A stretch of 64,000 nucleotides of DNA from an uncultured Chitinophagaceae bacterium (GTDB lineage: Bacteria > Bacteroidota > Bacteroidia > Chitinophagales > Chitinophagaceae): assembly GCA_937862815.1 (NCBI GenBank), contig CALMED010000010.1, positions 1 to 64,000 on the forward strand, read 5' to 3'. Position numbers and translations under genes: made by a program. This document shows positions 15,880 through 25,735 of the stretch, piece after piece. The notes under the pieces are model-generated. The model did no database searches. It worked only from the letters and a program-made list of their open reading frames with translations, and was not told the DNA's origin. Each line of letters begins with the position of its first letter. Position 1 is the first letter of the stretch.

Positions 15880-16644
15880 ATGGAACATAAAAATATCAAC
15901 CTCAAACTGAAGGTTTGGCGGCAGAAAAACAAAGACGACAAAGGCGGGTTTGAAACCTACCAGGCCAACAACATTTCCACGGAAATGAGTTTCCTGGAGA
16001 TGTTCGACGTGCTGAACGAAGAACTCATTGCGGAGGGAAAGGACCCTGTGGCCTTTGACCACGACTGCCGCGAAGGGATCTGCGGAATGTGCAGTATGTA
16101 CATCAATGGCCGTCCGCACGGACCCTGGGAGGCCAATACCACCTGCCAGCTGCACATGCGGGCCTTCAACGACGGCGACACCATCGTGGTGGAGCCCTGG
16201 CGCGCCAAGGCCTTCCCCGTCATCAAAGACCTGATGGTGGACCGTTCGGCCTTTGACCGCATCATTCAGGCCGGGGGGTACATATCCGTAAATACCGGCA
16301 ACGCGGTGGACGGCAACTCCATCCCCATTGAAAAAGAAAAAGCGGATGCTTCTTTTGCCGCCGCCATGTGCATCGGCTGTGGCGCCTGTGTGGCAGCCTG
16401 TAAGAACAGCAGCGCTATGCTCTTCACCAGCGCCAAAGTAGCCCATTTGTCGCTGCTGCCGCAGGGTGATCCCGAACGAAGCACCCGCGTGCTGAACATG
16501 GTGGCGCAGATGGACAAAGAAGGGTTTGGCGCCTGCACCAACACCGGCGCCTGTGAGGCCGTTTGTCCAAAAGAAATCGGCATTACCAACATTGCCCGGC
16601 TCAACGCGGAATACACCGCCGCCAGCCTTACGGCAGCCAAATAA
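15880..16644 (+). CDS. sdhB: Succinate dehydrogenase / fumarate reductase iron-sulfur subunit
   Basis: SdhB passes electrons from the flavin to the heme subunit. From the ATG at 15880 it has 254 residues. The N-terminal ferredoxin part has [14 protein letters not shown] for the 2Fe-2S cluster. The C-terminal part has [11 protein letters not shown] and [12 protein letters not shown] for the two further clusters. A longer frame from 15835 would translate the repeat arm and is rejected. It is separated from sdhA by the roughly 570-bp repeat-bounded insert, so transcription from the sdhC promoter must read through that insert unless sdhB has its own promoter. A strong terminator follows 20 bp after the stop. 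Confidence 0.96.
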   Translation: MEHKNINLKLKVWRQKNKDDKGGFETYQANNISTEMSFLEMFDVLNEELIAEGKDPVAFDHDCREGICGMCSMYINGRPHGPWEANTTCQLHMRAFNDGDTIVVEPWRAKAFPVIKDLMVDRSAFDRIIQAGGYISVNTGNAVDGNSIPIEKEKADASFAAAMCIGCGACVAACKNSSAMLFTSAKVAHLSLLPQGDPERSTRVLNMVAQMDKEGFGACTNTGACEAVCPKEIGITNIARLNAEYTAASLTAAK

Positions 16645-16663
16645 CCCGGTTTCCGGTTACCAC

Positions 16664-16694
16664 AACCTCCTGCAGCGACAGGAGGTTTTTTTTT
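16664..16694 (+). terminator. Rho-independent terminator of the sdh operon
   Basis: AACCTCCTG and CAGGAGGTT form a perfect 9-bp stem with a 6-nt loop, followed by a T-run of nine. Confidence 0.93.
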
Positions 16695-16790
16695 GCCCGC
16701 TGCGCCCATTGGTAAAACAAACCGGCGGCGGGACAATAAATTTTAAATTTATCCATTCTAATTCCAGAAATACAACCCATCCGGCTCCTG

Positions 16791-19700
16791 TTGGCAACCA
16801 TATTACTGCTTTTAGTGAACTGTACCGCCCGGGCACAGCAGGGACCCTCATTTTCCAACCTGCGCATCAAAAAGATCAGTACACGCGACAGCACAGTGCA
16901 ACTTGACAGCCTCAGCATCGTACCCCAAACCTTCCGCGCCTCCGGCCTGACGGAGAAAAACTACCGGCTCGATGAATGGAACGCCGTCTTCACCTGGCTG
17001 CAGCCACCGGCAGCCGATTCGGTGGAAGTGAGCTACCGCGTATTTCCCTTCCGGCTCACGGCAGGGGTGCAGCGCATGGACTTTGAATCCGTCAAGAACA
17101 ACTTTATCACCCGACCCATCACGCCGGAAGGAGCCGATGGTCCCGGCAAGGGATTGTTTGACTTTGGAAACGTTAATTACAACGGTAGTTTCGGACGCGG
17201 CATCAGTTTCGGTAACAACCAGGACGCCGTGGTGAACGGCCTGCTCAACCTGCAGATCAACGGAATGATCGGCGACAGCATGCAACTCTCCGCTGCGCTC
17301 ACCGACAATAACATCCCCATCCAGGCGGAAGGCAACACCCAGCAGTTGAATGAATTTGACCAGGTATGGATCCAGCTGAAAAAGAAAGGCTGGCAGCTCA
17401 ACCTGGGCGATATTGACATCCGGCGCAACGACGCCTACTTCCTGAGCTTCTTTAAACGGTTGCAGGGCGCGGCCTTCCAGACCGAAAACAAAGTCTTCCG
17501 CAACAGCAAAAACTCGCTGCTGGTAAGCGGAGCAATTGCCAAGGGTAAGTTCAACCGCTACGTATTCCAGGGGCAGGAAGGTAACCAGGGACCCTACCGG
17601 TTGCAGGGGCCCAACGGCGAACTGTTCTTCATCGTTCTGGCCGGCACCGAACGGGTCTTTATTGACGGCGAGCTCATGCAACGGGGCGAAGACCAGGACT
17701 ACATCATCAACTACAATACCGCTGAAGTGACCTTCACCCCCCGGCGCATGATCAACAAAGACCGCCGGATCCAGATAGAATTTGAATACGCCGACCGTAA
17801 CTTTCTCAATTCGCAGTTTTTTATCAGCAACCAGCTGGAAGTAAACCCCCGCCTGCAGATACGGGTCAACGCTTTTTCCAATACCGATTCCAAAACCTCG
17901 TCCATCAACCAGCAGCTGACCACCGAACAGAAGATTTTTCTCGCACAGGCGGGCGATGTACCCGATGGGGCCCTGTTTTCCTCGGTTGTGCGGGACACTT
18001 TTTCCATCAACCGCATCTTTTACCGCCTCACCGATACCATCGTCAATGGGATCCCGTATGATTCGGTACTGGTGTTTACCCCCTTTGCACTGCCCGATGT
18101 GTACAGCGCCGCCTTTATTGACGTAGGGGAGGGCAATGGCGACTATGTACAGGAGGTGATTGGTGCCAACGGCCGCACTTTCCGCTGGGTGGCCCCGCAG
18201 GGAGCACGAAAAAGCGGCCGCTTTGCGCCGGTGGTGCGGCTGATTGCCCCGCGCAGCCAGCAGATGGTGACCGGGGGCGTGGATTACCGCCTCAGCAACC
18301 GGCTCCTGCTGAAGTCGGAACTGGCGCTGAGCCGTTTTGATCTGAATACTTTTTCCGAAAAAGAAAAAGGAAATGACGCGGGCCTCGCCGGCCGGATACA
18401 GCTGCAGTACCAGAGTCACCCCTCGGGAGCTGCGCCCCGCGTACTGCGCTATAAAGTCAATACTTCATACGAACAGGTGCAGGAGAACTTCCGGGCGCTG
18501 GAACGGTTGCGGCCGGTGGAATTTACCCGCGAATGGGGCCTGCCCATCTTTCTGCAGCAGGAAAAAGAACAGCTGGCCGAAGCATCGCTGGAAATGGATC
18601 GCGGTGAACGCAACAAAGCGGCCATCACATTGCAGCACTACCGCCGCGGAGCGCTGTTCAACGGCTGGCGCAGCATCGTGCACCACACCATCCGCGAAAA
18701 AGGGTGGGTGTGGGACGGACGCTTTAACTATTCTTCCACCGACAGTGGCAGCACCCGGGGCTATTTCCTGCGTCCGCAGGTGGGAATCAAACGCACGTTC
18801 AGCAAGCTGGCCCAACTGGAAGCAGGAGGGGAGTATTACCTCGAGCACAACGAACTGCGCAACCGCAGCACCGACTCGCTCAGCGCTCTTAGCTTCGGCT
18901 GGGATGTGTGGACGCTGTTCCTGCGGTCGGCGGAGCGGGCCAACAAGTGGGGCTTCAACTTCTTTTCGCGGCGCGACCGGCTGCCATTGGGCAAAACCAT
19001 GGAGCAGGTAGACCGCAGCTTCAACTACAACGCCTACCTCGAGCTGATGGAAAACGAACGTCACCAGCTGCGCCTCACCGCCACGCTGCGTGACCTGGTG
19101 GTGTACAACCCCGGCCTCACCAACCTGCAACCGGAGCGGACCCTGCTGGGACGGACCGAATATTTTGTGAATGAATGGAAAGGTTTACTCACAGGCAATC
19201 TCCTGTATGAAATCGGCTCAGGGCAGGAGCAACGGCGCGACTTCTCCTACCTTGAAGTGCCGGCCGGGCAGGGCGAATACACCTGGAACGATTACAACGG
19301 CGACGGCATCCCGCAACTCAACGAATTTGAACTGGCCCAGTTCCGCGACCAGGCCCGCTACATCCGGGTATTTACCCCCACGCTGGATTTCATCCGCGCC
19401 AGCTACAACCAATTCAACTACACCGTCAACCTCAATCCCCGGGCCGTACTGGATCCGGCAAAAACCAATGGCTTTGGCAAACTTCTTGGCCGCTTTTCGG
19501 GCCAGGCCGCCCTGCAGGTATTTAAAAAAGAAATCACCGGCAAGAACTTTCAACTCAATCCCTTTTCCCGGCCGGGGGTTGACACCAACCTCATATCGCT
19601 CAATGCCGTGATGAGCAACACCCTCTTTTACAACCGAACCAGCAGCGTGTGGGGATTTGAAGTTACGCACCTGCGCAACAGCAACCGGAGCATCCTGACC

Positions 19701-20246
19701 TACGGATTGGAAACCCGTACGCTGCGGGAGATCAACAACCGCCTTCGCTGGAACCTCAACAAGCGCATTGCCACTTCGGCCAACCTGCGTTTCATCAAGA
19801 ACCGGCTGGAAACGCCGGCTTTCAACAACCGTAATTTCTTCCTCCATCAAATTACCCTGGAACCCACCGTCAGTTTCCAGGAAGGAACCAAATACAGGTT
19901 CTCGCTCAGTTACCGGTACGAGCACAAAGACAACCAGGAAGGCTTGCAGGAGCAGGCCCGCATCCATTCCCTGATCACCGAAGCACGGTACAATGTGCTT
20001 TCCAGCAGTACCATCAACGGCAAACTGCAGTTCAGCAACATCCGGTTCACGGGCGCCAACAACAACAGCACGGTGGCGTTCATCATGCTCGACGCGTTGT
20101 TGCCCGGCCGAAACTTTGTGTGGAACCTCGATTTCACCCGGCGTCTTGCCAACAACATGGAGATCAGTTTCCAGTACGATGGCCGCAAACCGGGTGAAGG
20201 CAAAACCATCCACACCGGGCGGGCTTCGGTACGGGCCCTGTTCTAA
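16791..20246 (+). CDS. Very large predicted outer-membrane or cell-surface protein
   Basis: I cannot name this 1151-residue protein. The N-terminus is a signal peptide ending near TARAQQ. Afterwards alternating hydrophobic and polar stretches with many Tyr, Phe, Asn and Arg, plus a closing strand HTGRASVRALF that ends in Phe, resemble outer-membrane beta-barrel proteins. A 12-residue loop at 834-845 (DYNGDGIPQLNE) has Asp, Asn, Asp, Gly and Glu at the positions of an EF-hand calcium site. No ATG fits the start. TTG at 16791 is usable, but the same frame upstream reads QPIRLLLA directly after an ATA at 16770, a better signal-peptide start. It stands alone between the sdh terminator and a convergent gene. 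Confidence 0.75.
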   Translation: MATILLLLVNCTARAQQGPSFSNLRIKKISTRDSTVQLDSLSIVPQTFRASGLTEKNYRLDEWNAVFTWLQPPAADSVEVSYRVFPFRLTAGVQRMDFESVKNNFITRPITPEGADGPGKGLFDFGNVNYNGSFGRGISFGNNQDAVVNGLLNLQINGMIGDSMQLSAALTDNNIPIQAEGNTQQLNEFDQVWIQLKKKGWQLNLGDIDIRRNDAYFLSFFKRLQGAAFQTENKVFRNSKNSLLVSGAIAKGKFNRYVFQGQEGNQGPYRLQGPNGELFFIVLAGTERVFIDGELMQRGEDQDYIINYNTAEVTFTPRRMINKDRRIQIEFEYADRNFLNSQFFISNQLEVNPRLQIRVNAFSNTDSKTSSINQQLTTEQKIFLAQAGDVPDGALFSSVVRDTFSINRIFYRLTDTIVNGIPYDSVLVFTPFALPDVYSAAFIDVGEGNGDYVQEVIGANGRTFRWVAPQGARKSGRFAPVVRLIAPRSQQMVTGGVDYRLSNRLLLKSELALSRFDLNTFSEKEKGNDAGLAGRIQLQYQSHPSGAAPRVLRYKVNTSYEQVQENFRALERLRPVEFTREWGLPIFLQQEKEQLAEASLEMDRGERNKAAITLQHYRRGALFNGWRSIVHHTIREKGWVWDGRFNYSSTDSGSTRGYFLRPQVGIKRTFSKLAQLEAGGEYYLEHNELRNRSTDSLSALSFGWDVWTLFLRSAERANKWGFNFFSRRDRLPLGKTMEQVDRSFNYNAYLELMENERHQLRLTATLRDLVVYNPGLTNLQPERTLLGRTEYFVNEWKGLLTGNLLYEIGSGQEQRRDFSYLEVPAGQGEYTWNDYNGDGIPQLNEFELAQFRDQARYIRVFTPTLDFIRASYNQFNYTVNLNPRAVLDPAKTNGFGKLLGRFSGQAALQVFKKEITGKNFQLNPFSRPGVDTNLISLNAVMSNTLFYNRTSSVWGFEVTHLRNSNRSILTYGLETRTLREINNRLRWNLNKRIATSANLRFIKNRLETPAFNNRNFFLHQITLEPTVSFQEGTKYRFSLSYRYEHKDNQEGLQEQARIHSLITEARYNVLSSSTINGKLQFSNIRFTGANNNSTVAFIMLDALLPGRNFVWNLDFTRRLANNMEISFQYDGRKPGEGKTIHTGRASVRALF

Positions 20247-20248
20247 TT

Positions 20249-20276
20249 AAAACCGGCACCCTTGCGGATGCCGGCC
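20249..20276 (-). terminator. Terminator of the coiled-coil protein gene
   Basis: On the minus strand CCGGCA and TGCCGG form a stem around a 10-nt loop, followed by TTTTAATT. It lies in the 68-bp gap between two convergent genes and could stop both. Confidence 0.6.
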
Positions 20277-20314
20277 AGCTTCAGAGGTACATTGTTTGAA
20301 TGTGAAGCGATTTC

Positions 20315-21283
20315 CTATTTCAGATTTTTGGAGCCTTCCCCGATTTTAAACCCGTTATTATAGATGGCTACTTTGTACACACCGGTGGTGAACTTCACGC
20401 CCGGTTTCCATTCCACGGTTACCGGTGTGGGCTTGCCGGCGCTGAAGTTAACAACGCTCTTTTTGGTAAACACCTGCTCGCCTGCATCGCGGGAAGTGAA
20501 ACGACCACTTCCGAGCGCTTCGTTGCTTACCACCTGTCCACCAGGATCAGTGATCACTACAAAGATCTCTTTGCTGCCTTCTTCGCCAACGCGGTTAAAC
20601 ACATCGAAGGTTACGCGGATCATATCCACGCGTTTGGCACGGGTCTTTTCCACTTCCTTGCCGCTCCGGCGCTCATCAATGGTAACGATGTTGATATTGT
20701 TGGCATTGAGCGTGGAAGCGACGTCCAGCTTTTCTTCCACCTGCTGCTTCTGCTGGCGGGTTTGATCGTATTCCTGCTGCAGATTTTGTTTCTGGGTAAT
20801 CAGCTCTTGCTTCTCAGTTTTCAACTGCAGGTTTTCTGTGCGCAGTTCTTCCACTTCCTGCACGTAGCCGGAAATCTTGCTGTTGAGTTCTGTGATCAGG
20901 CGCCGGGCTTCGGCCAGGTCGGCCTCCGTTTTATTCTGCTTGTTGAGCAATGCCTGGATGCGTGATTTCAGGTTTTGCACCTCGGTATTGCGGGAACGCA
21001 CGATGCTGTCCATATTGGCGTTCATGGACGTAAGTTCATCCAGCCGCTGCAACGCCGAATTGTATTCCGTTTGTATGGCATCTTTTGTACTGTCGCTGGT
21101 GGTAAGCTGTGTCTGCAGCTGCGTGGTAAATTCTTTTGTCTTGGACTTGTCGAAGATCAGGTATCCCCAGGTGCCCAGCAGGGCGGTGATAAGAAGTCCG
21201 TATACCAGGTTGCGGTTGTCTTTTTTCGGTGCAGGATCCGGAGTTTCCTGCGGAGTTGCCGAAGGATAATTAGAATACGTCAT
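20315..21283 (-). CDS. Membrane-anchored coiled-coil protein of unknown function
   Basis: The 322-residue protein has a proline-rich cytosolic start, one membrane segment at about 27-44 (LVYGLLITALLGTWGYLIF) and a long coiled coil at about 50-190 rich in Gln, Glu, Lys and Leu heptads, for example LRTENLQLKTEKQELITQK. The C-terminal part (about 190-322) is a predicted beta domain with FDVFNRVGEEGSKEIFVVIT and a GVYKVAIYNNGFKIGEG end. The topology suggests a periplasmic sensor or scaffold. I do not recognise the family. It diverges from the exonuclease gene at 21319 across 35 bp that contain the symmetrical word TAAATTTA. Confidence 0.8.
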   Translation of the reverse strand: MTYSNYPSATPQETPDPAPKKDNRNLVYGLLITALLGTWGYLIFDKSKTKEFTTQLQTQLTTSDSTKDAIQTEYNSALQRLDELTSMNANMDSIVRSRNTEVQNLKSRIQALLNKQNKTEADLAEARRLITELNSKISGYVQEVEELRTENLQLKTEKQELITQKQNLQQEYDQTRQQKQQVEEKLDVASTLNANNINIVTIDERRSGKEVEKTRAKRVDMIRVTFDVFNRVGEEGSKEIFVVITDPGGQVVSNEALGSGRFTSRDAGEQVFTKKSVVNFSAGKPTPVTVEWKPGVKFTTGVYKVAIYNNGFKIGEGSKNLK

Positions 21284-21318
21284 AATGTTTGTTTTAAGAT
21301 TTCTACCTAAATTTAAGC

Positions 21319-22059
21319 ATGGCCGAGCACACTTCCATTGAACCGGAGCAACTTTTACTAATTGATTTGGAAACAGTTCCCCAGCATGCCTCTTTCACAT
21401 CGCTGCCCGATGCATGGAAAGGGCTTTGGGCAGACAGGGTTTCCAAAACCATGCCAGAAAATTCCGATCCAGCAGAAATGTATGAACAACGGGCCGGCAT
21501 ACACGCGGAATTCGGCCGCATCATCTGCATCAGCACCGGCTTTTTTTACACCGATGCGGGCGGAAGACGCTGCTTCCGCCTGCGCTCCTGCAATCACCCC
21601 GATGAAAAAACGCTATTAGCCGATTTTATCGGCCAGGCCGACGCCTTCCGGAAGAAAAATCCCCGCTTTTCCTTCGCGGGCCACAACATCCGGGAATTCG
21701 ATATTCCTTTCATCTGCCGGCGGCTGCTGATCAACCAGCTGCCGCTGCCCGACTTCCTCGACTTCAGCGGCAAAAAACCCTGGGAAGTGAACCTGGTTGA
21801 TACCCTGCAACGCTGGAAATTCGGTGATCATAAAAACTACAGCTCCCTCCAGCTGCTTGCACATGCCCTCGGCATTGAAACACCCAAAGCCGACATGGAC
21901 GGCAGCATGGTGAAAGATGTCTATTACAAAGAAAAGGACCTTGAACGTATTACCGCCTACTGCGAACGGGATGTGGTGGCCGTTGCCCAGGTCCTGCTCC
22001 GCTTTTTACATTTGCCGCTTATGCCGGCAGCCAATATTTTTGTGGCACCAAAATCATGA
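21319..22059 (+). CDS. Predicted PolB-like 3'-5' exonuclease
   Basis: The 246-residue protein has the three DEDDy exonuclease motifs: LLIDLET at about 13-19, GHNIREFDIPFICR at about 120, and YCERDVVAVAQ at about 212 with the motif III tyrosine and aspartate. It matches the stand-alone exonuclease family related to the proofreading domain of family B polymerases. The stop overlaps the start of holA by 4 bp (ATGA), so the two are probably translationally coupled. This suggests, without proof, a job close to replication or repair. Confidence 0.85.
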   Translation: MAEHTSIEPEQLLLIDLETVPQHASFTSLPDAWKGLWADRVSKTMPENSDPAEMYEQRAGIHAEFGRIICISTGFFYTDAGGRRCFRLRSCNHPDEKTLLADFIGQADAFRKKNPRFSFAGHNIREFDIPFICRRLLINQLPLPDFLDFSGKKPWEVNLVDTLQRWKFGDHKNYSSLQLLAHALGIETPKADMDGSMVKDVYYKEKDLERITAYCERDVVAVAQVLLRFLHLPLMPAANIFVAPKS

Positions 22060-23054
22060 GTGCAGAAAAAATTGCCGCCAGCTGGAAGAAAAAGCAATTC
22101 AAACCGGTCTACTGGTTCGAAGGGGAGGAAGACTATGTCATTGACCAGCTGGTGCATGCCGCCGAGCATACCCTTCTTTCGGAAGCGGAAGCGGGCTTCA
22201 ACCTGAGTGTTTTCTATGGCAAGGATGCCAGCTGGAGCGATGTGGTGAATGCCTGCATGCGCTACCCCATGTTTTCCGAAAAACAGGTGGTCATTCTCAA
22301 AGAAGCCCAGCAAATGAAGGAGCTGGATAAGTTGGAAAATTATATCGCCAACCCGCTGTCTTCCACGATTTTTGTTGTGGCCCACAAAGAAAAGAAAGTG
22401 GACGGCCGCAGCAAACTGGCCAAACTGCTGAAAGATAAAGCAGAAGTGCTGACCACGGCAAAAATGAAAGACAACCAGTTGCCGGGCTGGACGCAGCAAT
22501 ACATGGAGAGTAAAGGTTACCAACCTTCCTACAAAGCCGTGCACCTGCTTACTGAACACATCGGCAACGATTTGAGCCGGATTGCCAACGAAGTGGATAA
22601 GCTGGTGCTGAACCTGCAGGGGCGTACCACCATCACCGAAGAAGACATTGAAACCTATGTGGGCATCAGCAAGGAGTACAATGTATTTGAACTGGTGAAC
22701 GCCGTAGGCAAAAAACAACTGGCCCGGGCCATCCAGATTGTGCAATATTTTGAAAGCAATCCCAAGGCGGCCCCCATTCAATTAATACTGCCTTCGTTAT
22801 ACGGTCACTTTTCCAAAGCATTGATGGTATCCGGCATCCAGGGCGACGACAACCTGGCCGCCCAACAAATGGGAATGAAAAGCAGTTTTTTTATAAAAGA
22901 GTTCCGCACCACCATATCCCTCTACGGCCAGGAAGGCATTCACGCCGCATTGTTGCTGCTGCACGAATACAACCTGCGCAGCGTAGGCATCCGCAACGCC
23001 GGCTACGACGATGCTTCCCTGCTGAAGGAAATGCTCTATAAAATGATGATGTAA
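22056..23054 (+). CDS. holA: DNA polymerase III subunit delta
   Basis: HolA is the clamp-opening subunit of the replicative clamp loader. The 332-residue protein opens with AAKIAASWKKK-type sequence followed by KPVYWFEGEEDYVIDQLV, the usual delta N-terminus. The AAA+ domain includes LDKLENYIANPLSSTIFVV and the middle has HIGNDLSRIANEVDKL. The C-terminal helical bundle carries SLYGHFSKALMV and NLRSVGIRN. Family identity rests on this pattern and on size. It overlaps the exonuclease gene by 4 bp, and glmM follows 44 bp later. Confidence 0.9.
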   Translation: MSAEKIAASWKKKQFKPVYWFEGEEDYVIDQLVHAAEHTLLSEAEAGFNLSVFYGKDASWSDVVNACMRYPMFSEKQVVILKEAQQMKELDKLENYIANPLSSTIFVVAHKEKKVDGRSKLAKLLKDKAEVLTTAKMKDNQLPGWTQQYMESKGYQPSYKAVHLLTEHIGNDLSRIANEVDKLVLNLQGRTTITEEDIETYVGISKEYNVFELVNAVGKKQLARAIQIVQYFESNPKAAPIQLILPSLYGHFSKALMVSGIQGDDNLAAQQMGMKSSFFIKEFRTTISLYGQEGIHAALLLLHEYNLRSVGIRNAGYDDASLLKEMLYKMMM

Positions 23055-23098
23055 CCCCATAACCAGCAACCAATAACCAGCAACCCGTAACTTTCCCC

Positions 23099-24487
23099 AT
23101 GCCATTAATGAAATCCATCTCCGGCATCCGCGGCACCATTGGCGGCACTCCCGGCGAGAACCTGACCCCTGTTGATATTGTCAACTTTACCGCAGCCTAC
23201 GCCACACTGCTGCTGCAGGAAGGCAAAGGGCGCAAAGTGGTGGTGGGTCGCGACGGCCGCATGAGTGGCCCCCTGGTGCAGGAACTGGTGATGCAAACCC
23301 TGGTGAGTATGGGCATGGAGGTGGTAGACCTGGGCCTCAGTACCACCCCCACCGTGGAAATGGCCGTTGTGTTTGAACAGGCAGCAGGCGGCATCATCAT
23401 CACCGCCTCCCACAACCCCAAACAGTGGAACGCACTCAAATTACTGAATGAAAAAGGGGAGTTTATCAGTACCACCCTGGGAAAACAGCTGTTGGACGTT
23501 GCCGCGGCACAGGCTTTTCATTTCGTTCCGGTGGATGAACTGGGTACCATTCTGCCCGGTACCGGTTTATTGGAGCAGCACATACAAGCCATCCTGGCCC
23601 ATCCGTTGGTCGACCGTTCCGCCATCGCAGCCCGGGGCTTTAAAATAGTGGTGGATGCCATCAACAGTTCCGGCGCCCTGGCCGTTCCGGCCCTCCTGCA
23701 GGCGCTGGGAATTACCAGTTTCACCGTATTGAACGGGGAGATGCACGGCAATTTTGTGCACAACCCCGAGCCTTTAGCGGAACACCTCACTGAACTGTCG
23801 GCTGCCGTGGTGGACCAGCAGGCCGACCTGGGAATTGCCGTGGATCCCGATGTGGACCGGCTGGTCTTTGTATGTGAAGACGGACGTCTCTTTGGCGAAG
23901 AATACACCCTGGTGGCGGTGGCCGACTATGTGCTGCAACACCGCAAAGGAAACACCGTCTCCAATCTTTCCTCCACCCGTGCCCTGCGGGACGTAACCCG
24001 GAAGCACGGAGGAACTTATTATGCCAGCGCAGTAGGAGAGGTGAACGTAGTGGAAAAAATGAAAACCGTGGACGCCGTCATAGGAGGGGAGGGGAACGGC
24101 GGCGTCATTGACCCGCACCTGCATTACGGGCGTGATGCACTGGTGGGCATTGCCCTGTTTCTGAGTCACCTTGCAAAAAGCGGCGCAACGGCCACCGGTT
24201 TGCGGGCCACCTACCCCAACTACCACATGAGCAAAAACAAAATTGATCTGCAACCCGGCACCGATGTTGCGGCCATCCTGGCGAAAATCCAGCGGCAGTT
24301 TGCGGCGGAAGAAGTGAACACAACCGATGGCGTGAAGATTGATTTCGCCGACGGATGGGTACACCTCCGGGCCAGCAACACCGAGCCCATCATCCGTATC
24401 TATGCCGAGGCCGGCAACCCGGAAAGAGCCGATGCGCTGGCTCAGGACCTGCTGCAACGCATGGCCGCACTGGAGCAAAAAGGATGA
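23099..24487 (+). CDS. glmM: Phosphoglucosamine mutase (alpha-D-phosphohexomutase family)
   Basis: The 462-residue protein belongs to the phosphohexomutases. TASHNP holds the phosphorylated serine (Ser104), DPDVDR near 245 binds magnesium, GGEGNGGVI near 330 recognises sugar, and RASNTEPIIRIYAE near the end binds phosphate. The likely reaction is glucosamine-6-phosphate to glucosamine-1-phosphate for UDP-GlcNAc synthesis. A phosphomannomutase role is possible, since Bacteroidota often carry several paralogs. The gene ends 40 bp before the cysteine desulfurase, which has its own -7 element. Confidence 0.88.
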   Translation: MPLMKSISGIRGTIGGTPGENLTPVDIVNFTAAYATLLLQEGKGRKVVVGRDGRMSGPLVQELVMQTLVSMGMEVVDLGLSTTPTVEMAVVFEQAAGGIIITASHNPKQWNALKLLNEKGEFISTTLGKQLLDVAAAQAFHFVPVDELGTILPGTGLLEQHIQAILAHPLVDRSAIAARGFKIVVDAINSSGALAVPALLQALGITSFTVLNGEMHGNFVHNPEPLAEHLTELSAAVVDQQADLGIAVDPDVDRLVFVCEDGRLFGEEYTLVAVADYVLQHRKGNTVSNLSSTRALRDVTRKHGGTYYASAVGEVNVVEKMKTVDAVIGGEGNGGVIDPHLHYGRDALVGIALFLSHLAKSGATATGLRATYPNYHMSKNKIDLQPGTDVAAILAKIQRQFAAEEVNTTDGVKIDFADGWVHLRASNTEPIIRIYAEAGNPERADALAQDLLQRMAALEQKG

Positions 24488-24506
24488 TCGCCGCGCCGAA
24501 AGCCAT

Positions 24507-24514
24507 TATATTTG
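24507..24514 (+). promoter_or_regulatory. -7 element (TATATTTG) of the cysteine desulfurase gene
   Basis: TATATTTG fits TAnnTTTG and lies 13 bp before the ATG at 24528, so the mRNA leader would be only a few nucleotides long. No -33 TTG is visible at the proper distance. Confidence 0.45.
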
Positions 24515-24527
24515 CGACACCGCTTCC

Positions 24528-25658
24528 ATGAGCAACCGCATCTATTTAGATAATGCCGCCACCACCGCCCTCGACCCCGGGGTGCTGGAGGTCATGCTGC
24601 CCTATCTCCGCGATAAATTCGGAAATCCCTCCTCCATTTATTCCTACGGGCGGGAAACAAGGCTGGCCATTGAAAATGCCCGAAAAAGCGTTGCCCGTAT
24701 TCTTAACGCCCACCCGGCCGAAATCTTTTTCACCAGTGGCGGCACCGAAAGCTCCAACACCGCTATCTCCGGTGCAGTAAGGGACCTGGGTTGCCGGCGC
24801 ATCCTTACTTCACCCATTGAGCACCATGCCACGCTGCACACGGTGGAATACCTCACTAAACGAAAGGAAGCACGGGTGGAATACCTGCGGGTGATGAATG
24901 ACGGGCACGTGGATCTTGACCACCTGCGGGAACTGCTGGCTGCTTCGGACGAGAAAACGCTCGTGAGTCTTATGCATGCCAACAACGAAATTGGCAACCT
25001 CACCGACCTGCATGCGGTGGGCAACCTGTGCAACGACTTCGAGGCCATCTTCCATTCCGATACCGTGCAAACGGTGGGACACTTTCCATTCGACCTCCGG
25101 AACACCCCCGTTCATTTCATTACCGGCTCCGCCCACAAATTTCACGGACCCAAAGGCGCCGGTCTGCTCTACATCAACGAAAACGTACGCATTCAGCCAT
25201 TCCTCCATGGCGGCGGTCAGGAACGCAACATGCGGGCCGGCACAGAAAACGTGTACGGCATTGCCGGCTTTGCCAAAGCGCTGGAACAGGCAACCGAAAA
25301 CCATGCGGCAGAGAGTGCGCATATACGCGAACTCAAGTACTACATGGCCCAACAGCTGCAGGCGAAGCTGCCCGCCGTATCCTTCAATGGAGACCCCTTC
25401 GGCGCCAGCAACTACACCGTGCTGAATGTAAGCTTTCCTCTATCAGAAAAATCCGAAATGCTGCTGATGAACCTTGACATGGCGGGGATCTGCGCTTCCG
25501 GAGGAAGTGCCTGCACCAGCGGCGCCCAGCAGGGGTCGCATGTGATCCAGGCCATCAACAGCAACCCCAACCAGGTTCCGGTGCGTTTTTCCTTCAGCAA
25601 ATACAATACAAAGGCTGAAGTGGATACCGTGGTGGCCCGGCTGACAGATCTAATCTGA
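24528..25658 (+). CDS. Cysteine desulfurase
   Basis: The enzyme removes sulfur from cysteine as a persulfide for Fe-S clusters or tRNA thiolation. From the ATG at 24528 the protein has 376 residues and begins with the usual IYLDNAATT. GSAHKFHGPKG holds the PLP lysine (Lys204), and SGGSACTSG holds the active cysteine (Cys329). These are nearly the E. coli IscS positions. No iscU or sufE lies beside it, so I give no gene symbol. An upstream frame from 24339 is a shadow of glmM. Confidence 0.93.
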   Translation: MSNRIYLDNAATTALDPGVLEVMLPYLRDKFGNPSSIYSYGRETRLAIENARKSVARILNAHPAEIFFTSGGTESSNTAISGAVRDLGCRRILTSPIEHHATLHTVEYLTKRKEARVEYLRVMNDGHVDLDHLRELLAASDEKTLVSLMHANNEIGNLTDLHAVGNLCNDFEAIFHSDTVQTVGHFPFDLRNTPVHFITGSAHKFHGPKGAGLLYINENVRIQPFLHGGGQERNMRAGTENVYGIAGFAKALEQATENHAAESAHIRELKYYMAQQLQAKLPAVSFNGDPFGASNYTVLNVSFPLSEKSEMLLMNLDMAGICASGGSACTSGAQQGSHVIQAINSNPNQVPVRFSFSKYNTKAEVDTVVARLTDLI

Positions 25659-25735
25659 CCGAAATCATACTTCCAACCCTTTACCGTTCTTTTACAACAG
25701 CAGGAATTGCGTCAATTTTCCTTAAAATTTCCTGT

